Assembly (NCBI GenBank): GCA_904419295.1
Contig: CAJFRA010000002.1
Coordinates: 1-64,000 of the forward strand
Source of the DNA: Candidatus Pseudobutyricicoccus lothianensis
Lineage (GTDB): Bacteria; Bacillota; Clostridia; Oscillospirales; Butyricicoccaceae
Reading direction: 5' to 3'
DNA length: 64,000 nucleotides
Positions 17,401 to 26,473 of this stretch are shown here, in pieces. Within the stretch, counting starts at the first letter, position 1. Each line of letters opens with the position of its first letter. The notes under the pieces were generated by a model. It worked only from the letters and a program-made list of their open reading frames with translations, had not been told where the DNA came from and did no database searches. The translations under genes and the position numbers were made by a program.

Positions 17401-18156
17401 TTAAAAGACCATCGTGGTCAATCGCGGGTCCATGGGCACATCCTCCCGGATGCGGCGGGCGATGCGCATTGCCGCGTCCTGGTAATCCTCCAGGTTTTGG
17501 TTGATGACAAATGTGCGCTCCGTGGTGTCAAAAATAAAACTGTCGCCTGTGCCTTCTTCGCCCCGCAGCGCCTCTGCCAGCCGGAAGTCCTGCCAGGGCA
17601 TATACAAGATCTGGGCGCCGTCGTTGAAGATGACGCCTTCTTCCCCCAGCTCGAAATAGGCCTGCTTGCACACGCGCCAGATCCGAATATAATAGGAAGA
17701 AAAATAGATCAAGATGAACAGCGCCACGCCGCACAGCAGCATACCGGCCCAGTTGAGCAGGCCGAAATCCGTGGCTGTCCGGTAGACCATCACAGCCAGC
17801 AGCGGCAGCACGCACACCGCTCCCACCACCTGCATCAGCAGGACGCGCAGCACCCTATCCCACAAAAAGAGCTTGGAATAGCGGTACCGGCGGCCATCGC
17901 CTGCAAAAGCCGGCCTGTCTTTGGGCTCATAGAGCTGGTAGGGCTGTTCCGGGCTGTGGTAGCTCTGGCATACCGGGCAATAATACAAGCTCTCTGCCTC
18001 CCGGTCCCCCACATTGATCCGCGGAAAAACATCCGGGGCCGGGGGTTTTTCGCAGACCACCATACGGCTGCCGCAGGCGGGGCACGCCTTTTCCCGGAAC
18101 AGCATTTCGTTGGCGCGGCTCATCTGCTCCATTTTTTCGGGTGAAATCTTCGCCAT
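17401..18156 (-). CDS. membrane protein with N-terminal zinc-ribbon-like Cys pairs, function unknown
   Basis: A 251-residue protein not assigned to a known family. The first 75 residues hold two Cys pairs (CPAC and CPVC), consistent with a zinc ribbon. Two hydrophobic helices follow near 110-130 and 140-160. The C-terminal 85 residues look like a soluble beta-rich domain of the type that follows two membrane helices in bacterial PH-like proteins (motifs EEGVIFNDG and YMPWQDFRLAEAL); this is only a resemblance. It has its own promoter and no operon partner. Confidence 0.75.
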   Translation of the reverse strand: MAKISPEKMEQMSRANEMLFREKACPACGSRMVVCEKPPAPDVFPRINVGDREAESLYYCPVCQSYHSPEQPYQLYEPKDRPAFAGDGRRYRYSKLFLWDRVLRVLLMQVVGAVCVLPLLAVMVYRTATDFGLLNWAGMLLCGVALFILIYFSSYYIRIWRVCKQAYFELGEEGVIFNDGAQILYMPWQDFRLAEALRGEEGTGDSFIFDTTERTFVINQNLEDYQDAAMRIARRIREDVPMDPRLTTMVF

Positions 18157-18224
18157 ATCCGCTGCGGGCCCACAGGCCCTTCCTTTCTCTCAGATTCGGA
18201 ACCAGACCGGCTCAGTCTTCCTTT

Positions 18225-18253
18225 ATTGTAGCAGAGTTGAAGCAGGCTGGCAA
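18225..18253 (-). promoter_or_regulatory. promoter of the zinc-ribbon membrane protein gene
   Basis: Minus-strand TTGCCA (18248-18253), 17-bp spacer and TACAAT (18225-18230), about 70 bp before the start at 18156. It overlaps the gap after the Xre gene. Confidence 0.75.
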
Positions 18254-18273
18254 GCGGCGTCCCTCCGGCCGCC

Positions 18274-18495
18274 TTATTTTTTCGGGTATGGCTTCTGCTG
18301 GTTGGTGCGCCCCAATATGTAATCGGTAGAGGTATTGTAGAAATCCGCCAATTTGAGCAGGTGCTGCAGGGGGATGGTCTGCGCTCCCCGCTCATAACGG
18401 GAATACACCGTCTGGCGGATGTTCAGCAGCCCCGCCACCTCCGCCTGTGAAAGGTCTTTGTCATCCCGCAGATCTTTGAGCCGTTGAAAGTACAC
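18274..18495 (-). CDS. Xre-family helix-turn-helix regulator
   Basis: Short DNA-binding protein, 73 residues, consisting of little more than one HTH_3 domain: LSQAEVAGLLNIRQTVYSRYERG forms the helix-turn-helix at about 15-37, and DYILGR closes the domain. The start is GTG at 18495 with a GGGAGGGG ribosome site. An imperfect palindrome 17 bp upstream could be its operator. It lies divergently from the S-layer gene, so it may control itself, that gene or both; nothing else points to its target. Confidence 0.88.
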   Translation of the reverse strand: MYFQRLKDLRDDKDLSQAEVAGLLNIRQTVYSRYERGAQTIPLQHLLKLADFYNTSTDYILGRTNQQKPYPKK

Positions 18496-18511
18496 AGCCT
18501 ACCCCTCCCGT

Positions 18512-18533
18512 ATTAGTACAAATAAGTTCTAAT
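18512..18533. promoter_or_regulatory. imperfect palindrome, candidate operator of the Xre regulator
   Basis: ATTAGTAC (18512-18519) and GTTCTAAT (18526-18533) form 7 of 8 paired positions around a 6-bp centre, upstream of the regulator's ribosome site and between it and the S-layer gene promoter. Confidence 0.4.
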
Positions 18534-18640
18534 TTATTTCCATTGTGTTAAAATTTTCCCTGCCAAATTTTTGTCTGCATTCCGGCGGGCAAAAGGTCGT
18601 ATTCTTGCTATGACATTTCTGTTACGTTGCATTTTTGCTC

Positions 18641-18669
18641 TTGCATTTGCGCGGCATATCCGTTACAAT
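18641..18669 (+). promoter_or_regulatory. S-layer gene promoter
   Basis: TTGCAT (18641-18646), 17-bp spacer and TACAAT (18664-18669). Transcription would begin near 18676, leaving a leader of about 155 bases. Confidence 0.78.
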
Positions 18670-18678
18670 AAAAGGGTC

Positions 18679-18718
18679 AATAGGGGTACCCCTATTCTGT
18701 TTCACGCAGTGAAACAGA
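18679..18718 (+). repeat. two adjacent palindromes at the 5' end of the S-layer transcript
   Basis: An 18-bp perfect palindrome (18679-18696) directly abuts an inverted repeat with 10-bp arms and a 3-base loop (18696-18705 with 18709-18718). They start just after the expected transcription start. A third hairpin (CGGAG with CTCCG) lies near 18776-18791. They could stabilise the mRNA or bind a regulator. Confidence 0.7.
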
Positions 18719-18829
18719 CAGAAATTTTTGGAATTTTCCCTTTTGACATCCATTTTTTAAGAAGCGCGATATCCCTCGGAGGGGAATCTCCGGGGTTATC
18801 AAAATATTATTTTAGGGGGAGATCCTAGA

Positions 18830-21800
18830 ATGAAGAAGAAAGTACTCTCGTTGGTACTGTCTGCCTCCATGGTATCCAGCATGCTGCCTGCCATGGCGTA
18901 TGCGGCAGATGGGACCACCACATTCCCGGACATGCCCAACGACTGGTCTACCACAGCGTTGCAGAGCGCCATCGACAATGGCCTGCTCAATGGCATTGAT
19001 GGGAAGATCGCTGCCAGCGAGAACCTGACCCGTGCTCAGATGGCTGCCATCGTCACCCGTGCATTCGGCACCAATGGCAATGCGGACATCTCGGGCTTTG
19101 GCGATGTGAACAGCGGTGACTGGTTCTACAATGCCATGGCAGCTGCGGTGAACATGGGCGCTTTCCAGGGCGACGGCACCGGCCTGAACCCCAACGCCAA
19201 CATCACCCGCCAGGAAGCTTTCACCGTGCTGGCCCGCCTGTTCACCCTGAGCGGCGCTGACCAGAGCGTGCTGAACAGCTTCTCCGACGCTGGCCAGGTG
19301 GCTGATTGGGCCAAAGACTCCATGGCTTCCATGGTGCAGGCCGGCTATGTTTCCGGCGACCGCAATATGCTGAAGCCCACCAGCAGCATCACCCGTGCCG
19401 AGTTTGCCCAGGTGATGTACAACCTGCTTTCCGACTACATGGTAGCCGGTGAAGACGGCACCAATGTGCAGGGCAACGCTATTCTGAACCAGACAGGCAC
19501 TCTGTCCAACGTCACCGTCAGCGGCGACCTGATCGTCGGCGACGGCGCCGGCGAAGGCGACGTCACCCTGAACAACGTGACCGTTTCCGGCCGTCTGCTG
19601 GTCCGCGGCGGCGGTGTCAATACCGTTACTCTGGAAGGCAACACCACAGTTGGCGGCCAGATCGTTGTCAACAAGCCCACAGGCGATGTGCGCGTCCACA
19701 ATTCCACATCCAACGAATTTGACGCTGCTGTCATCTCCGACGGCGCGACCCTGACCGGCGAGTTCGACGTTGTGGAAGTGACCGCTTCCGGCACCACCAC
19801 TGTCACCGGCGCCACTGTGAACACCGTCAATGTTTCCGCTGCTGCCAGCCTGTCTGTCGCCGGCGAGAGCAAGGTGGACACCGTCAACCTGGACGCTGCT
19901 TCTTCCAAGCTGAATGTCAACGGCAACAGCACCGTAACAACGGTCAACGTGCCTGAGTCCGCTTCCAACGCCTCCATTGATGTGGCCAACGGCAGCACTG
20001 TGACCAATGTCAACACAGCGGCCAACGGCGTCAGCATCGATGGCGAAGGCAAAGTTTCCAACGTGAAGGTCGAAGGCAATAACACCTCCGTCGACACCGT
20101 TGGCACAAAAGTAACTGTGGCTTCCGGCGTTACCGGCACCACCTCCAATGGCAAAGACATCGCGGCCGGCACTACGGTCACCACCACTGCCAATGGCACA
20201 ACAGGCGGCGGTTCCACCGGCGGCTCTAGTGATACGGGCGACAACGGTGAGACTCCTGTTGTTGATAAAGCGTATAAAGTTTCTATCGGCACCTTTGTGG
20301 GTGGCAAGGTAACTGCTGACATCACAGAAACGGATGAAGCCAACCAAACCATTACTCTGACGGTTACGCCCGATGCGCAAAATGGCGAGACTATGCCTTA
20401 TGTGCTGAAAGCTGAAAGCTTGAAGGTCACACTCGGTACTGGTGAGGAAGCTACTGATGTTGAAGTAACTCCCGGTGACAACAACACCTATACCTTCACC
20501 ATGGATACTGAAGGCACATATACGGTAACAGCTGAATTCGTCCAGCCTATCACAAAAGCGGAAGTTTTTGTGATTGATAATGTTGAATCCTTGAAATCCC
20601 TGGTTACAAAAGGGTATGTCGCTGACGAAGAAGAGTTGAAGAACAACTTTGCTGATCCCAATGGAGGAACAGTTAATGGTGAATTGCAGGCCAATCCTTG
20701 GTTAGCTTTCGGCATCCTTCGTAATACTGATTTTTCCACTGCCAAAATTGAGAAGTTGGATGTAAAGCAAAACGGTGTCTCTGTTACGAATAATAGTCAT
20801 CACTTCCCAAGCTTGAGTGGCAAAGCCGCTTCTGCTATGCTGAAGGGGGCCCGCCCAGAGTTCCAAGACAAGGATTATCTTGGCTTTACACATGACTACG
20901 GTACCTATGACGTGACCTTCACTTGTGAAGGCGCTGAGTATTCCTTTACTACCGACTACTATCCGGAAGGTGAAGGCATCACCTATAATACGGTCACCTT
21001 CGTCGTAGATGGTGAAACCTATAAGACCTATAAAGGGCAAGCTACAGATACCATCACCGCACCGGAAGCCCCTGCCAAGATTGGTTATACTTTTGATGAC
21101 TGGTATGATGCTGACGGGAATGAGATGGCAGTCGATGCAAAATACGATGCCGACAAGACTTATACTGCCAAATACAATGTCAATCAGTATACGATTGCGT
21201 TTGATCCCAATGATGGTACGGGTGAAATGGCCTCGATCGAAAATGTCAAGTATGATGCAGATACCACATTGACAAAGAATACTTTTACAAGAGACGGCTA
21301 CACCTTTGCCGGTTGGAATACCCAGGCAGATGGTCAGGGCACAGCTTATGCTGATGAAGCCACTGTAAAGAACCTGACTTCTGAGAATAACGCAACAGTC
21401 ACTTTGTATGCTCAGTGGACAGCACAGACTTCAGAAGTGTCCACTACTGAAGAGTTTGATACGGCTTTGAAAGCAAATATTCCTCAAATTCTTGTCAAGG
21501 GCAACGAAGTTGTTGTTTCTTCTGAAGTGACGATTCCCGAAGGCACAACTGTTACAGTAGACAAGGATGCTGTTTTGAGTGTAGGTGCTCAGACACGGGC
21601 TGAAGCAAAACTCAATGTGGCTGGTACATTAAATATTGCCGAAGGCGGTAAAGTCGCTGTAAACAGTGGCTCTGTTGAAGTAACTGACTCTGGTTCTGTT
21701 GCAGTTACTGGCACTGTTACCATCGCTGCCAATGCTACATTGACTGCACCAGATGCCGCTGTAGAACTGAAAGCAGGCGCTGTCCTGACAAATGACGGTA

Positions 21801-22771
21801 CTGTAACTGGTGCTGTAGAGGCTGATGAAAAAGCTACTATTGATGGTGCTAATGCTAAGCAAGTTTCCAAAGTCGAGGCTTCTGCTGCTACATTTGCCCC
21901 AATGATTCAAGCCATTTATGACGCTGGTTATGTAGTTGTCCCTGGTGGTGCTTGGGAAGGCAAACCTGAAAAGATTGAACAATTCGGCTCATTAACTTAT
22001 GCTGCTCCTGATACAGAAGGTAAGGTTGTTGTAACGGGTACCGCCAATAAAGTGGTAGGCTTTACTGGTTTCAATAAAACAGAGGAAGCTGAGCAAAGCG
22101 GTTATTATGCTGTATTCCAGGTAGAAGCTCCTGAAGATGTTGCTACAGGCACCTCCACTGTTATCGGTCACATTGGCGACAAAGAGATCACAGTTGCCAA
22201 TATGGATAAAGACGGTGAGAAATCTTACCTGAACTGCATCATCTGGCTGGCTGATAAGAATGCCACCGAAGTTACAAAGACCACGATCCTCAAGATCGAT
22301 TGGGATGGCGCAGACGCTGGCAAATATACAGAGTCTACTTACACTCTGGATTTCAGCGGCGTAGAGTTGGATTCCTCTGTAGTAGCCCCTAAAAACGCAA
22401 CTGCGTTGAAAAGTGAGGAATTTAACGGCTTCCCCCAAGACGGTTATAAGGATTATTTGCTAAAAGTTGAGGACGAAGACTTTCCGTTGGTTTCCGACAC
22501 AATCCTCTTTACTGGTAAATTGGGTGAAGATGGAAAGGTAGTTAATCTTTCTGAAATCGTAGAGCATGTTGATGGTAATTGTCCTGTTTGCGACAAACAT
22601 GAGGTAGGCAAAACCTGTATGTTGTCTCAATCAACAATTGATGAGAAGGATGACGACAACGAGAAGAAGCACAATGTTGCTTGGACTCTGTCTGATGAAA
22701 CAACAGCAGGCACTTGGTACTTCTGGACCGCTGACGGTGTGTATTCCTTCACACTTCCTGTCTCTGAATAA
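18830..22771 (+). CDS. large SLH-domain surface protein with beta-solenoid and Listeria-Bacteroides repeats
   Basis: Secreted, wall-anchored protein of 1313 residues. A Sec signal peptide ends near AMAYAADG (25). Three SLH domains cover about 30-200 and should bind pyruvylated secondary cell-wall polymer. Residues 205-450 are a Thr/Val/Asn-rich repetitive stretch typical of a beta-solenoid, ending in a Gly/Ser linker near 455-470. Two Listeria-Bacteroides (InlB B-type) repeats lie near 717-865 (GYTFDDWYDADG, GYTFAGWNTQADG). A second Val/Thr-rich segment follows, then a C-terminal domain with CPVC near 1250. GC content falls sharply after the linker. It is a plausible main S-layer or large adhesin protein with its own promoter and terminator. 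Confidence 0.88.
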   Translation: MKKKVLSLVLSASMVSSMLPAMAYAADGTTTFPDMPNDWSTTALQSAIDNGLLNGIDGKIAASENLTRAQMAAIVTRAFGTNGNADISGFGDVNSGDWFYNAMAAAVNMGAFQGDGTGLNPNANITRQEAFTVLARLFTLSGADQSVLNSFSDAGQVADWAKDSMASMVQAGYVSGDRNMLKPTSSITRAEFAQVMYNLLSDYMVAGEDGTNVQGNAILNQTGTLSNVTVSGDLIVGDGAGEGDVTLNNVTVSGRLLVRGGGVNTVTLEGNTTVGGQIVVNKPTGDVRVHNSTSNEFDAAVISDGATLTGEFDVVEVTASGTTTVTGATVNTVNVSAAASLSVAGESKVDTVNLDAASSKLNVNGNSTVTTVNVPESASNASIDVANGSTVTNVNTAANGVSIDGEGKVSNVKVEGNNTSVDTVGTKVTVASGVTGTTSNGKDIAAGTTVTTTANGTTGGGSTGGSSDTGDNGETPVVDKAYKVSIGTFVGGKVTADITETDEANQTITLTVTPDAQNGETMPYVLKAESLKVTLGTGEEATDVEVTPGDNNTYTFTMDTEGTYTVTAEFVQPITKAEVFVIDNVESLKSLVTKGYVADEEELKNNFADPNGGTVNGELQANPWLAFGILRNTDFSTAKIEKLDVKQNGVSVTNNSHHFPSLSGKAASAMLKGARPEFQDKDYLGFTHDYGTYDVTFTCEGAEYSFTTDYYPEGEGITYNTVTFVVDGETYKTYKGQATDTITAPEAPAKIGYTFDDWYDADGNEMAVDAKYDADKTYTAKYNVNQYTIAFDPNDGTGEMASIENVKYDADTTLTKNTFTRDGYTFAGWNTQADGQGTAYADEATVKNLTSENNATVTLYAQWTAQTSEVSTTEEFDTALKANIPQILVKGNEVVVSSEVTIPEGTTVTVDKDAVLSVGAQTRAEAKLNVAGTLNIAEGGKVAVNSGSVEVTDSGSVAVTGTVTIAANATLTAPDAAVELKAGAVLTNDGTVTGAVEADEKATIDGANAKQVSKVEASAATFAPMIQAIYDAGYVVVPGGAWEGKPEKIEQFGSLTYAAPDTEGKVVVTGTANKVVGFTGFNKTEEAEQSGYYAVFQVEAPEDVATGTSTVIGHIGDKEITVANMDKDGEKSYLNCIIWLADKNATEVTKTTILKIDWDGADAGKYTESTYTLDFSGVELDSSVVAPKNATALKSEEFNGFPQDGYKDYLLKVEDEDFPLVSDTILFTGKLGEDGKVVNLSEIVEHVDGNCPVCDKHEVGKTCMLSQSTIDEKDDDNEKKHNVAWTLSDETTAGTWYFWTADGVYSFTLPVSE

Positions 22772-22801
22772 TCCCAGCATAACTCACGCAAATCCCTTAT
22801 A

Positions 22802-22832
22802 CAGACGGACCTTCGGGTCCGTCTGTTTTTTT
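22802..22832 (+). terminator. terminator of the large SLH gene
   Basis: A 10-bp stem (22802-22811 with 22816-22825) with a UUCG loop followed by eight T, 30 bp after the stop. Confidence 0.93.
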
Positions 22833-22990
22833 GTCTATTTTCTCCAAATCTATTTATTCACTCTTCACCAAATTAAGATTTTTTCACCAATTTCATTTCC
22901 TTTTATTCTCTTTTCTGGTATATTTATACTATACATTTGGCAATCATGGAGAACCATACCCACCATTTTGTGAAGAAAGAAGGGATTTGT

Positions 22991-25273
22991 GTGAAAAAGA
23001 GATGTATTCTCCTGATTGTCGCAGCACTCCTTTGCTCTTTCCCCTGTCTGGGGTTGGAAGATGCCGATGCCCCCATTACCCGCGGTGAGGCTGCCGCTTG
23101 GTTTGTGGAGCACTTGGGCATTGAATCCCCCGGCGACCTTTCTGCCTATTTTGATGTGCCAGAAGACGCCTGGTATTCCGATGCCCTATCCCACGCGGTA
23201 GGCGCCGGGTTGTTCCAGGGCTACCAGGGTTCTTTGCGGCCCGATGCACCCCTGGAACAGCGGGAACTGGACCTGGTGTTTTCCCGCTTATCCCATGCTC
23301 CGGTGTCCTCCTATGGCACACAGCTCGTCAGCCACCAGTCTTTTGAGCAGCAGGTTTCCGACCGCTTCGGCAGCTCGGTTGCTTCTGGCCAGACAGGCGT
23401 GGTCCAAGGCAGTGCCACCATCTGCTCTCCCATGTCCCTCGACGGCCTGTTTGTCAGAGGCGATCTTTGGATCGGTGACAGCGCCGGCGATGTCCAGCTG
23501 AACGATGTGCAGGTGGGCGGACGCCTGATCCTGCGGGGCAGCGGCGCTGTGGAGCTTTCCGGCCTGACAGGGGCCAACTCCGTGACCGTGTTGGGGCCGG
23601 CCACCTTGGTCAGCCATACCGCAGCCCGTCCCTCCTGTTTGTTTGATACGCCTCATGCCACCGTGCAGGGTTCATTCCTTTCCATCCTTGTGGAATCCTC
23701 CGGCACCCTCTCTCTGGAGTCTGCCGATGTGGATTCCATTTTTGTTTCCGCTGACCACGAGGTACTGCTGCTGGATGAAAGATCCAAAGTGGGACAGATC
23801 ACGCTGCAAGGCGACCATGGGGTGCTGGCCGGTTCCGGCTGGGTAGATCAAGTGATCGCCGGCGGGCAAAACATCCACATCGAAGCAGACGGCGGCACCG
23901 TCTTCGCGCTGGAAGGCAGCGGCGGCGTGCGGGCGCAAGGCACTTTGATCCCCGCCGGCACCTACGCGGTGGGCGACGCCAAGCCAGATACGCCTGTCAC
24001 CACTGCGCCAAAGCCCTCGTGGAGCGGCGGTTCCAGCGGCAGCTCCGGCGGTTCCTCCAAGCCACCGCAGCCCGATGACACAGATCCCGACCCGATTCCT
24101 GACCCTGACCCCGAGCCCGACACCCCCCAGCCCCCTGCTGCCGATTCCGTTGCTCTTTGGTCCGCAGGCGGCGCCGCGCAGCTGACCATCCAGGCACAGG
24201 ACGATGTGTTATCCATCCAGGCTTCCGCCACTTTGGAGCCTGGTTATCCCTCGCCCGACATCGCCGCCCTGTACCAAAACCGCCAGACCGATGTTCCCTT
24301 TGCCACAGTGGGTCTGTCCTTCGCCTTGCCCCAGCTCCCCTCCGATGGCCAGACCATCCTGCGGCTGGAAAGCCAGGCCCTGGCCGCCTTGGGCTACACC
24401 AGCGAAGACAACACGGCCCAGTGCCAATACACCGCCAAAGGGGACCAAGTGGAAGCTGTGGTGACGCTGGCCAACCAGGACCTGTTGGCGCGGGGTGCTT
24501 TGGAGCTGCCTCTGCCGTTCCTCCAGGGCGAAGAGCCGGTCTCCCTCTCCATTGATTGGGGCCAGGGGCCCCAGCGCTATGCCGTGGATGTGAGCGGTGT
24601 TTCCTTTGTCATTTCCCAGCTGGGCGAACCGGTCATCACCCTTCCCAGCCAGCAGGAAGAGACAGAAAACCAAGGCTTGCTGACTGTGGATTGGGAAGGC
24701 GCTGCCACTTTGTCCCTCTATGACGGACAAGATCAGCTGCTTTGGGAGCAGCAGGGCCCGGCTTTGCAATGGAACCTGTTGGATGCGCAGGGTGCGTATC
24801 CCCAGCCGGGCACAGAGATCTCCATCCAGGCCGTGGACAGCGGCGGACACCAAGATTCCCGGCAGATCACCTTGACATCTGCCGACCTGCTGGCTGCCAT
24901 CCCCCGGCAGGATGGATTCTTTGTAAATGCCCCATACCCGGATTGGCTGGGCGAAGAAGGGGAAGAGATCTATACGGTTTTGAACGGCCTCTTTGAGGAT
25001 GAGACTTTGACCTGTGACGCCAACATCCTGCGGGTGGACGCCGGTGGCTTCTCCCCAGAATTGGCCCAATGGTGCCAGCAGACCTTTGGCCGCCCCTGCG
25101 TACCTGTACAGGTGATGTCTTCCCTCGCCTCTTCAGAGGAGATCCCCATAGACCCAGATTGGGGCGTCCCACTCATCTGGCTGTCTCTGGATGGAAGCGG
25201 CCCCGCTTTGCAGGCGTACCGTTTTACAGACGGTTCCGATGTCTTCTCCTTCTATGTCCTGTATGAATCGTAA
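22991..25273 (+). CDS. second SLH-type surface protein with beta-solenoid region
   Basis: Secreted protein of 760 residues, started at the GTG at 22991 with an AGGGA ribosome site; earlier in-frame ATGs lack one. A signal peptide covers about 1-22. Only one to two degenerate SLH units follow (ITRGEAAAWF, then DAWYSDALSHAVGAGLFQGY). A beta-solenoid at about 150-330 parallels the upstream protein: GLFVRGDLWIGDSAGDVQLNDV resembles its GDLIVGDGAGEGDVTLNNV. A Pro/Asp/Ser linker near 345-390 precedes a C-terminal half of no recognised family. The upstream terminator implies its own promoter; a TGGTATATT near 22916 is a weak candidate. Confidence 0.82.
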   Translation: MKKRCILLIVAALLCSFPCLGLEDADAPITRGEAAAWFVEHLGIESPGDLSAYFDVPEDAWYSDALSHAVGAGLFQGYQGSLRPDAPLEQRELDLVFSRLSHAPVSSYGTQLVSHQSFEQQVSDRFGSSVASGQTGVVQGSATICSPMSLDGLFVRGDLWIGDSAGDVQLNDVQVGGRLILRGSGAVELSGLTGANSVTVLGPATLVSHTAARPSCLFDTPHATVQGSFLSILVESSGTLSLESADVDSIFVSADHEVLLLDERSKVGQITLQGDHGVLAGSGWVDQVIAGGQNIHIEADGGTVFALEGSGGVRAQGTLIPAGTYAVGDAKPDTPVTTAPKPSWSGGSSGSSGGSSKPPQPDDTDPDPIPDPDPEPDTPQPPAADSVALWSAGGAAQLTIQAQDDVLSIQASATLEPGYPSPDIAALYQNRQTDVPFATVGLSFALPQLPSDGQTILRLESQALAALGYTSEDNTAQCQYTAKGDQVEAVVTLANQDLLARGALELPLPFLQGEEPVSLSIDWGQGPQRYAVDVSGVSFVISQLGEPVITLPSQQEETENQGLLTVDWEGAATLSLYDGQDQLLWEQQGPALQWNLLDAQGAYPQPGTEISIQAVDSGGHQDSRQITLTSADLLAAIPRQDGFFVNAPYPDWLGEEGEEIYTVLNGLFEDETLTCDANILRVDAGGFSPELAQWCQQTFGRPCVPVQVMSSLASSEEIPIDPDWGVPLIWLSLDGSGPALQAYRFTDGSDVFSFYVLYES

Positions 25274-25322
25274 CGCACCGCTTCACGCATAAACAAACCA
25301 TTGGGTATGGTTTTTCATTTGC

Positions 25323-25349
25323 AGCAGGCCCTCTCGGGCCTGCTTTTTT
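25323..25349 (+). terminator. terminator of the second SLH gene
   Basis: Stem GCAGGCCC (25324-25331) with GGGCCTGC (25336-25343) followed by seven T. Confidence 0.9.
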
Positions 25350-25373
25350 ACTGCCCAAAGAAAAGGCGAGACA

Positions 25374-25402
25374 TAAAAAAACGGCACAGCTTTCGCCATG
25401 CC
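25374..25402 (-). terminator. corA terminator
   Basis: Minus-strand stem GGCATGGC / GCTGTGCC with a GAAA loop, two G-U pairs, followed by seven T (25374-25380). Confidence 0.78.
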
Positions 25403-25410
25403 ATTTCGCA

Positions 25411-26337
25411 TCAATACAAGTGTTTCTTTTTCAGCAGCAGCCACACCAGGCCGGTGACCACCAGCGAGATCACCACCGGCGCCCAAGTATAGGGCAGCGG
25501 CATATCCTGCACGTTCATGCCGTAAAAACTGAACACGATATTGGGGATCGTCATCAAAATGGTGATGACGGTCAGTACTTTCATGATGATATTGAGGTTG
25601 TTGGAGATGACCGATGCAAATGCATCCATCGTGCCGCTGAGGATGCTGGAGTAGATCTCCGCCATCTCGATGGCCTGCTTGAACTCAATAATGACGTCTT
25701 CCAGCAGATCCTGGTCATCCTCATAGAGCTTGAGGATGCGCCCGCGCAGCAATTTTTCCAGCGTCGTCTCCGTGGATTTCAGCGAAGTGCTAAAATAGAC
25801 CAGGGATTTTTCCAGCGTCAACAGCTGGATCAGCTCTTCGTTCCGCAGGGATTTATACAGCTCCCCTTCGATCTTGCTGGAGATCTTCTCGATCTGCCGC
25901 AGGTGCAGCAAATACTTCCCCGCAGCCCGCAGCATCAGGTTCAAAGTGAACCGGGTCTTCAGGCTGGTATTCACGTTTTTCACCGCGCCATGGGTGAAAT
26001 CATGGACCACCGAGGTCTCTTCCAGCGAGACGGTGATGACGTTTTGATGGGTGACGACAATGGCCAAGGGCAATGTGGAAAACAATACGCTTCCGTCTTT
26101 TTGCTCTTCGCTATAGGGTATATCCACCACAAGCAATGTGGCCTCGTCTTCCACTTCGATACGGGAGGATTCCTCTTCGTCCAAGGCGGCTTGCAGGAAG
26201 GAGGGGTCCAATTCCAGCGCTTGGGATACCGCCAAGATCTCCTTTTCATCCGGGCGGATCATGTTGATCCAGCAGCCAGGCTCCAATGTGTCGATCTGGG
26301 TCAGCCGGCTTTCCACAGTTTTGTAATAGGCTACCAT
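25411..26337 (-). CDS. corA: CorA-family magnesium transporter
   Basis: Pentameric divalent-cation channel in the cytoplasmic membrane. It is 308 residues from the ATG at 26337, which has an AAAGGAG site. The N-terminal two thirds is the cytoplasmic alpha/beta domain and long stalk helix. Two transmembrane helices sit at the C terminus (about 245-268 and 282-300), the first ending in the diagnostic YGMN motif. Mg2+ is the most likely ion; Co2+ or Zn2+ efflux relatives share this fold. It has a consensus-like promoter and a leader of about 150 bases. Confidence 0.92.
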   Translation of the reverse strand: MVAYYKTVESRLTQIDTLEPGCWINMIRPDEKEILAVSQALELDPSFLQAALDEEESSRIEVEDEATLLVVDIPYSEEQKDGSVLFSTLPLAIVVTHQNVITVSLEETSVVHDFTHGAVKNVNTSLKTRFTLNLMLRAAGKYLLHLRQIEKISSKIEGELYKSLRNEELIQLLTLEKSLVYFSTSLKSTETTLEKLLRGRILKLYEDDQDLLEDVIIEFKQAIEMAEIYSSILSGTMDAFASVISNNLNIIMKVLTVITILMTIPNIVFSFYGMNVQDMPLPYTWAPVVISLVVTGLVWLLLKKKHLY

Positions 26338-26459
26338 TTTTGCACGCTCCTTTAAGACCTCCGGCGCGCGCAACGAGCGGCGGAGGCTGTCTTTTTCAGT
26401 TGTCGGCCTCTACTTCGGGGCTCAGGGCTCACACCGCTCACTCCTTTTGGGTATGGTAT

Positions 26460-26473
26460 CGCACCATGGTGCG
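26460..26473. repeat. 14-bp perfect palindrome in the corA leader
   Basis: CGCACCATGGTGCG lies about 25 bp downstream of the corA -10 box, where a repressor site or an RNA hairpin would act on initiation. Confidence 0.6.

Larger units (their letters stand above)
18496..18829. other. divergent intergenic region between the Xre regulator and the S-layer gene
   Basis: This 334-bp gap has no gene. It holds the candidate Xre operator, the S-layer promoter and a leader of about 155 bases with three potential hairpins. A GGGGGAGAT ribosome site precedes the ATG at 18830. Confidence 0.7.

Noticed and set aside
18812-20380. Long frames antisense to the SLH gene
   Set aside because: They mirror the repetitive Thr/Val/Asn solenoid and have no ribosome site or family match.
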